From positions 124,001 through 188,000 of the forward strand of contig CAYJLV010000001.1 of NCBI GenBank assembly GCA_964371405.1: a stretch of DNA of 64,000 nt, written 5' to 3'. The position numbers and the translations under genes were made by a program. Below, piece after piece: positions 59,322 to 64,000 of this stretch; position 1 is the first letter of the stretch; every line of letters starts with the position of its first letter. Origin of the DNA: JAMHWF01 sp964371405 (GTDB taxonomy: Bacteria; Pseudomonadota; Gammaproteobacteria; Burkholderiales; Burkholderiaceae_C). The notes under the pieces were generated by a model. The model was given only the letters and a program-made list of their open reading frames with translations. It did not search any database and was not told where the DNA came from.

Positions 59322-59554
59322 CGGTGGAGCTTGCCATGAGATTCGTGAAGTGGCCCGAGTTCGCCAACCGCTGGATGTGGTTGTGTCCGATCCTCGCCGT
59401 GGTGATTGCCGCCTCAGTGCTGTGGTCCTTCGGCTTCGCCTGGTGGAGTGCGCTGCTGGCCGCGGTCATGCTGGTCTGCCCGGTGCTGATCCTGTGGGGT
59501 GCCATCCAGGTCGCCCTCGACGAACGACGATCACACCGGCGTCCTGGCGCCTGA
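59318..59554 (+). CDS. small membrane protein
   Basis: The protein has 78 residues and two hydrophobic segments (WLCPILAVVIAASVLWSF; ALLAAVMLVCPVLILWG), with a basic C-terminus. ATG 59318 overlaps the ATPase stop; ATG 59336 is also possible. It precedes ftsH by 25 bp. The CP pair in each helix recalls DUF2933 proteins, but no family is assigned. Confidence 0.6.
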   Translation: MTVELAMRFVKWPEFANRWMWLCPILAVVIAASVLWSFGFAWWSALLAAVMLVCPVLILWGAIQVALDERRSHRRPGA

Positions 59555-59579
59555 ATCCCGATTCCCTGGAGGAGTGTTC

Positions 59580-61487
59580 ATGGACAAGAAACAGACGTTC
59601 TCGCTCTGGTACGTGCTGGCCGCCCTGGTGGGCATGATCCTGATGCAGGAGTTCTTCACCCCCCGGCATACGCAGACGCTGACCTACAGCGAGTTCAAGC
59701 AGGCACTGGTGGCCGGCAAGCTCGACGACGTGGTGATCGCCGACGGCATCGCGACCGGCAAGCTGCGCACCGAAGGGCTGGAGCAGATCCTGCCGAAGGA
59801 CAAGCTCGAAGCGCTCAAGCGCGTCGGCGGCGAACACGGCTTTGCGACGGTGCTGGTCAACGACCCGGGCCTGGTGGCCCAGCTCGATGCCGCCAAGGTG
59901 CGCTACGGCAGCGTGCGCGAGAGCAAATGGCTCGGCGCACTGATCTCCTGGGTCGCACCGGCGCTGATCTTCTTCGGCATCTGGTGGTTCCTGATGAAGC
60001 GCATGGGCGGCGGCATGGGGCACGGCATGCTGGAGATCGGCAAGAGCAAGGCGCGGGTCTACATGCAGACCGAGACCGGCGTGACCTTCAAGGACGTGGC
60101 CGGCATCGACGAGGCGCGCGAGGAACTGATGGAGGTGGTCGAGTTCCTCAAGAACCCCGAGCGCTACCGGCGCCTGGGCGGCAAGATCCCGAAGGGCGTG
60201 CTGATCGTGGGCGCACCCGGCACCGGAAAGACCTTGCTGGCCAAGGCGGTCGCCGGCGAGGCCGGCGTGCCCTTCCTGTCGCTCAGCGGCTCGGAGTTCG
60301 TCGAGATGTTCGTCGGCGTCGGCGCGGCGCGCGTGCGCGACCTGTTCGAGCAGGCGGCGGCCAAGGCGCCGTGCATCGTCTTCATCGACGAGATCGACGC
60401 GTTGGGCAAGGCGCGCGGCGTGGGCCTGTCCGGCGGCCACGAGGAACACGAGCAGACCCTGAACCAGTTGCTCGCCGAGATGGACGGCTTTGACACCAAC
60501 CGCGGCGTGATCATCCTCGCCGCGACGAACCGGCCCGAAGTGCTTGACCCGGCGCTGCTGCGGCCGGGCCGCTTCGACCGCCACGTCGCGATCGACCGGC
60601 CGGACCTGATCGGACGCAGGCAGATCCTGGAAGTGCACGTGAAGAACGTCAAGCTGGCGCCGGCCGTCGACCTCGCCGTGCTCGCGGCGCGCACGCCGGG
60701 TTTCGCAGGCGCCGATCTGGCCAACCTGGTCAACGAAGCGACGCTGCGTGCCGCCAAGCGCGACAAGGACGCGGTGGACATGCAGGACTTCGAGGAAGCG
60801 CTGGACCGCATCGTCGCCGGTCTCGAGAAGAAGAACCGGGTGATGAACCCGACCGAGCGCAAGTTCGTCGCCTACCACGAGGCCGGGCACGCCCTGGTTG
60901 CCGAGATGCGCAAGAACGGCGACCGCGTGACCAAGGTGTCGATCATCCCGCGCGGCATCGCGGCGCTCGGCTACACGCAGCAGTCGCCGACCGAAGACCG
61001 CTACCTGATGCGCCGCAGCGAGCTGCTGGACCGGCTCGACGTGCTGCTGGCCGGGCGCGTTGCCGAACAGCTGGTGTTCGAGGACGTCTCGACCGGCGCG
61101 GAGAACGACCTGCAGCGTGCCACCGACATGGCGCGCCACATGGTGACGCACTACGGCATGAGCGAAGCGCTCGGCCTGGCAACCTACGACGCACGGCCCG
61201 CGCCGCTGTACCTGAATGGCCCGACGCTGCCCGAGCCGCGCACCTTCAGCGAGCGCACCGCCGAGGCGATCGACGGCGAGGTACGCAGGCTGCTCGACGA
61301 GGCGCGCGATCGCGTGACGCAGACGCTGCGGGCGAACCGCGAGACGCTCGAAGCGCTGGCCGCGCTGCTGCTGGAGAAGGAGGTCGTGGACCGGACGATG
61401 CTGAACGGCCTGATGGCGTCGACGGCCGCTCCAGCTAAGCTGCGCGTGGCCTCCGTGGCACTGCCGCCGACGGACGGTGCGTCGTGA
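59580..61487 (+). CDS. ftsH: FtsH-type membrane AAA+ metalloprotease
   Basis: The protein has 635 residues: N-terminal helix (9-26), periplasmic domain, second helix (about 120-138), AAA+ module with Walker A GAPGTGKT at 211-218 and IVFIDEIDA, SRH arginines in RPGRFDRH, and the zinc site HEAGH at 433-437. It degrades membrane and misfolded proteins. It lies in the stress cluster rather than next to rrmJ, so it is probably an accessory copy. AGGAG precedes ATG 59580. Confidence 0.93.
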   Translation: MDKKQTFSLWYVLAALVGMILMQEFFTPRHTQTLTYSEFKQALVAGKLDDVVIADGIATGKLRTEGLEQILPKDKLEALKRVGGEHGFATVLVNDPGLVAQLDAAKVRYGSVRESKWLGALISWVAPALIFFGIWWFLMKRMGGGMGHGMLEIGKSKARVYMQTETGVTFKDVAGIDEAREELMEVVEFLKNPERYRRLGGKIPKGVLIVGAPGTGKTLLAKAVAGEAGVPFLSLSGSEFVEMFVGVGAARVRDLFEQAAAKAPCIVFIDEIDALGKARGVGLSGGHEEHEQTLNQLLAEMDGFDTNRGVIILAATNRPEVLDPALLRPGRFDRHVAIDRPDLIGRRQILEVHVKNVKLAPAVDLAVLAARTPGFAGADLANLVNEATLRAAKRDKDAVDMQDFEEALDRIVAGLEKKNRVMNPTERKFVAYHEAGHALVAEMRKNGDRVTKVSIIPRGIAALGYTQQSPTEDRYLMRRSELLDRLDVLLAGRVAEQLVFEDVSTGAENDLQRATDMARHMVTHYGMSEALGLATYDARPAPLYLNGPTLPEPRTFSERTAEAIDGEVRRLLDEARDRVTQTLRANRETLEALAALLLEKEVVDRTMLNGLMASTAAPAKLRVASVALPPTDGAS

Positions 61488-62254
61488 GCACGCGCCGTGG
61501 GCTTCTGCGCATGGCCGCGGCCGCGCTTCCACTCGCCGCGTTGGGCGTGCCGGGCGCTTGGGCCCAACCGTCGGAGGGGCGCGAGATCCTCGACAAGGTC
61601 GAGAAGCTGCTGTGGGGAAGCACGGTTCAGGGCGAGTACGAGATGACGATCGCCACGCCGCGCTGGCAGCGCACGCTCGGCCTGCGCCTGTGGATGGACC
61701 GGCCGCGGCGCTCGTTCGTGCGCATCCTGTCGCCGGCCAAGGAGGCCGGGATCGGCTCGCTGCGCATCGGCACCGAGATGTGGAACTACCTGCCCAACGT
61801 CGAGCGCATCGTCAAGATTCCGCCGTCGATGATGCTGCAGCCGTGGATGGGCTCGGACTTCACGAACGACGACCTCGTCAAGGAGAGCAGCATCCTCGAC
61901 GACTACACCCACAAGGTGTTGGCCACGGTGCAGCTCGACGGCGAGGCGGTCGTCCAGGTCGAGGCCGTGCCGAAACCCGACGCGGCGGTGGTCTGGGGCC
62001 GCATTGTCTACTGGGTGCGGCGCGCCGACACGATGCCGTTGAAGCAGGAGTTCTTCAGCGAGCGCGGCGAGCGCGTGCGCGTGTTGTCGTTCACCGATGT
62101 GCGCAAGGTCGGCGGGCGGGTCCTGCCGACGCGCTGGGACATGCGGCCCGACGCCAAGCCCGGCAACTCGACCACGGTGGTGCTGAAAGACGCCGTGTTC
62201 GACCGGCCGGTGGATGACGAGATCTTCAGCCAGCGCAACCTGCAGAAGCGCTGA
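61484..62254 (+). CDS. LolA-like outer-membrane lipoprotein-sorting protein
   Basis: The preprotein has 256 residues with a signal peptide ending PGAWAQ at 28. The mature part has the LolA-like half-barrel pattern: TVQGEYEMTIATPRWQRTL, SFVRILSPAKEAGIGSLRIG, MWNYLPNVERIVKIPPSMM and GSDFTNDDLV. Proteins of this branch bind lipids or lipoproteins in the periplasm. The GTG start overlaps ftsH by four bases. It could be a lipid carrier linked to membrane remodelling with cfa. Confidence 0.85.
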   Translation: MSTRRGLLRMAAAALPLAALGVPGAWAQPSEGREILDKVEKLLWGSTVQGEYEMTIATPRWQRTLGLRLWMDRPRRSFVRILSPAKEAGIGSLRIGTEMWNYLPNVERIVKIPPSMMLQPWMGSDFTNDDLVKESSILDDYTHKVLATVQLDGEAVVQVEAVPKPDAAVVWGRIVYWVRRADTMPLKQEFFSERGERVRVLSFTDVRKVGGRVLPTRWDMRPDAKPGNSTTVVLKDAVFDRPVDDEIFSQRNLQKR

Positions 62255-62297
62255 GCCCCAACCCCAGCGCGATATTCCGCGCAACCTGGACCCGACG

Positions 62298-64000
62298 ATG
62301 AACCACCACCTTCCCTGGGTAGCCGAGCGCGTGCGGCTGTTCCGCGATTCCGATGCCGACTTTGCTCGCTGGGCGCGAGGCTACGGCCCCATTGTCCACA
62401 ACGACCAGACTCAACTGCGCGTGCACGAGCTCGCGCAGGTGCTTGTTGCCGGCGGCAAGGCGGGCGACACGGCGAGCGTCTACCGCACGCTGTGGGCCGC
62501 GGACCGCCTCGCGGCGGCCGGGATGTGGCTGACCGTGCACATGACCTACGCCGACAAAGTCCATCCCGACGGGCGCGAGATGGCGCCCGAGGACTTCAAG
62601 GAAACGCCCGAAGGCCACACGGGCGGCTCGCTGAACATCGTGCCGGCCTACGTCGGCTATCTCGCCGCGAACGCGCTCAGCGGCCTGACGCGCGGCTGGC
62701 TGATGGGGCAGGGGCATTGCGTGGCGGGCATCGACGCCTGCAACCTGCTGGTGGGCAACATGACGCCGCGCCATGCCGAACGCTACGACCGCAGCGAGAG
62801 CGGGCTGACGCGCTTCGCCCGCGACTTCTACAGCTACGCGATCGACGCGGCGGGGCGGCCGGGCTCGCCGCTGGGCAGCCACGTCGGGCCGAACACCGCC
62901 GGTGGCCTGTCCGAGGGCGGTTACCTCGGCTTCGCGGAGCTGCAGTACGTTCACATGCCGCTGCCGGGCGAGCGGCTGGTGGTGTTCCTCAGCGACGGCG
63001 CCTTCGAGGAGCAGCGCGGCAGCGACTGGGCACCACGCTGGTGGCGTGCCGAGGACTGCGGCTTCGTCGCCCCGTTCATGATCCTCAACGGGCGCCGCAT
63101 CGAGCAACGCAGCACGATGCAGCAGCAGGGCGGCCAGGAGTGGTTCCAGCAGCACCTGCGCCTGAACGGCTTCGACCCGATGGAGATCGACGGCACCGAC
63201 CCGGCCGCGTTCGCTTGGGCTGTGCACGCGATGGAGGAGCGGCTCGCGGCCTGCGCGGCGGCGGTCGCCAACGGGAGCATCCGATACCCGGTGCCGCTGC
63301 ACTACACCGTCGCCGAGGCACCGAAGGGCTTCGGCTTCCCCGGGGCGGGTTCGAATGCCGCCCACAACCTGCCGCTGGCCGGCAATCCACGCGTCGACGC
63401 GTTTGCGCGGCAGCAGTTCAACGAGGGGGCGCGTTTGCTGTTCGTGCCGGCTGGCGAACTCGACGAGGCGCTGGGCGTGCTCTGCCGTCATCGGGACCAG
63501 CAGCGCCCGCTCGAGCGCGACCACGCGCTGGCCCATCGCCGCGTCGATGCGCCCGTGATGCCGGCGGCGCAATGGCAAGCCGTCGGCGCGGGCCCGGTGT
63601 CGCCGATGGCTGCGCTGGACGCCGCCTTCGCCGCCATCGTGCAAGCGAACCCCCAGTTGCGGCCGCGCGTCGGCAACCCCGACGAACTGCGCAGCAACCG
63701 GATGGGGCAAACGCTGGACTTGCTGAAGCACCGCGTCTTCGTGCCCGAGCCCGGCTTGGCCGAGGCGGTGGACGGCGCGGTGATCACGGCGCTCAACGAG
63801 GAGGCGGTGGTCAGCGCGGCGCTGGGCAACAAGGGGGGCATCAACCTCGTTGTTTCCTACGAGGCCTTCGCCGTCAAGATGCTCGGCGCGTTGCGCCAGG
63901 AGATCCTGTTTGCCCGCCACCAAGCGGAGGCGGGCAGTCCGCCCGGGTGGCTGTCGGTCGTCACGGTCGCCACCTCACACACCTGGGAGAACGGCAAGAA
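62298..64000 (+). CDS. phosphoketolase family protein, 3' end outside window
   Basis: 567 residues are visible of a family of about 790. ThDP-enzyme blocks of phosphoketolase occur in order: EGHTGGSLNIVPAYVGYLAA, the LSEGGYLGFAELQY segment, the diphosphate-site variant LSDGAFEEQRGSDW (standard enzymes have GDGEAETGP), ILNGRRIEQRS, and SHTWENGK at the window edge. It would cleave xylulose-5-P or fructose-6-P to acetyl phosphate. The altered ThDP motif marks a divergent branch that databases sometimes call a xylulose-5-P 3-epimerase, so the reaction is not certain. It starts 43 bp after the LolA-like gene. Confidence 0.82.
   Translation, partial: MNHHLPWVAERVRLFRDSDADFARWARGYGPIVHNDQTQLRVHELAQVLVAGGKAGDTASVYRTLWAADRLAAAGMWLTVHMTYADKVHPDGREMAPEDFKETPEGHTGGSLNIVPAYVGYLAANALSGLTRGWLMGQGHCVAGIDACNLLVGNMTPRHAERYDRSESGLTRFARDFYSYAIDAAGRPGSPLGSHVGPNTAGGLSEGGYLGFAELQYVHMPLPGERLVVFLSDGAFEEQRGSDWAPRWWRAEDCGFVAPFMILNGRRIEQRSTMQQQGGQEWFQQHLRLNGFDPMEIDGTDPAAFAWAVHAMEERLAACAAAVANGSIRYPVPLHYTVAEAPKGFGFPGAGSNAAHNLPLAGNPRVDAFARQQFNEGARLLFVPAGELDEALGVLCRHRDQQRPLERDHALAHRRVDAPVMPAAQWQAVGAGPVSPMAALDAAFAAIVQANPQLRPRVGNPDELRSNRMGQTLDLLKHRVFVPEPGLAEAVDGAVITALNEEAVVSAALGNKGGINLVVSYEAFAVKMLGALRQEILFARHQAEAGSPPGWLSVVTVATSHTWENGK

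Noticed and set aside
45401..61532. Long minus-strand open frames opposite the DUF3141, AckA-PduL, YHS ATPase and ftsH genes
   Set aside because: All are antisense shadows caused by high GC at third codon positions; the plus-strand genes have complete motif sets, ribosome sites and tight spacing.
1..64000. CRISPR arrays, rRNA or tRNA genes, complete insertion sequences
   Set aside because: No regularly spaced repeats, RNA gene signatures or transposase motifs were found by eye on either strand.

Overview
The window is GC-rich, densely coded DNA, most likely from a Burkholderiales-type betaproteobacterium. The evidence is a classic Gram-negative porin of that order, CopK, a CopI-like cupredoxin, DUF4148 proteins and CzcICBA. 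No rRNA, tRNA, CRISPR array or complete insertion sequence is visible. Most of it looks like a heavy-metal (Cd/Zn/Pb/Co and Cu) resistance island followed by an anaerobic or stress energy-metabolism cluster.

Left edge (1-5.1 kb): the end of a zinc-ribbon protein, a small unknown protein, a LuxR-type regulator translationally coupled to an AlkB-like membrane di-iron monooxygenase, the tRNA 2-selenouridine synthase SelU, and a tyrosine-recombinase-like protein that has lost its catalytic Tyr and His residues. Cd/Zn/Pb block (4.8-10.2 kb): CzcE-like protein, CadR/PbrR regulator with a MerR-type promoter, CadA-type P-ATPase, DUF3703, LspA, and a DsbB/DsbA-like pair. The signal peptidase and Dsb genes may mature the exported Cys-containing lipoproteins of the island.

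Regulation and czc (10.2-21.7 kb): a two-component system, a DUF4148 protein, two paralogous Cys-pair lipoproteins, and the minus-strand czcI-czcC-czcB-czcA operon with a P-II-like gene. Cu(I) block (21.9-25.3 kb): copZ divergent from copA-cueR, with CueR-type operators. 25.3-35 kb: two more two-component systems, each near a DUF4148 protein and another lipoprotein of the same family. The unit 'two-component system + DUF4148 + Cys-pair lipoprotein' therefore occurs three times. A shared inverted repeat of the form TGAC-N6-GTCA/GTAA lies about 35-130 bp upstream of many of these genes and probably ties them into one response-regulator regulon.

Periplasmic copper block (35.1-44.5 kb): Cys/His-rich proteins, a TolC-type lipoprotein channel, a multicopper oxidase, a CopI-like cupredoxin, DUF411, a CusF-like protein, a c-type cytochrome, an alpha/beta hydrolase, an MgtC-like membrane protein and CopK.

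Right part (44.8-64 kb), all on the plus strand: a perfect FNR/Anr box (TTGAT-GCCG-ATCAA) with a correctly spaced -10 precedes small metal-binding proteins, a DUF3141 PhaC-like protein, an enoyl-ACP reductase, an acetate kinase-PduL fusion, a thiolase, a MerR regulator, an NMP/thymidine phosphorylase-like protein, cyclopropane fatty acid synthase, an MFS transporter, a double-YHS P-type ATPase, an FtsH protease, a LolA-like protein and a phosphoketolase that runs off the window. Read together: phosphoketolase makes acetyl phosphate, and the fusion converts it to acetate + ATP or to acetyl-CoA under low oxygen, alongside membrane and proteostasis functions.
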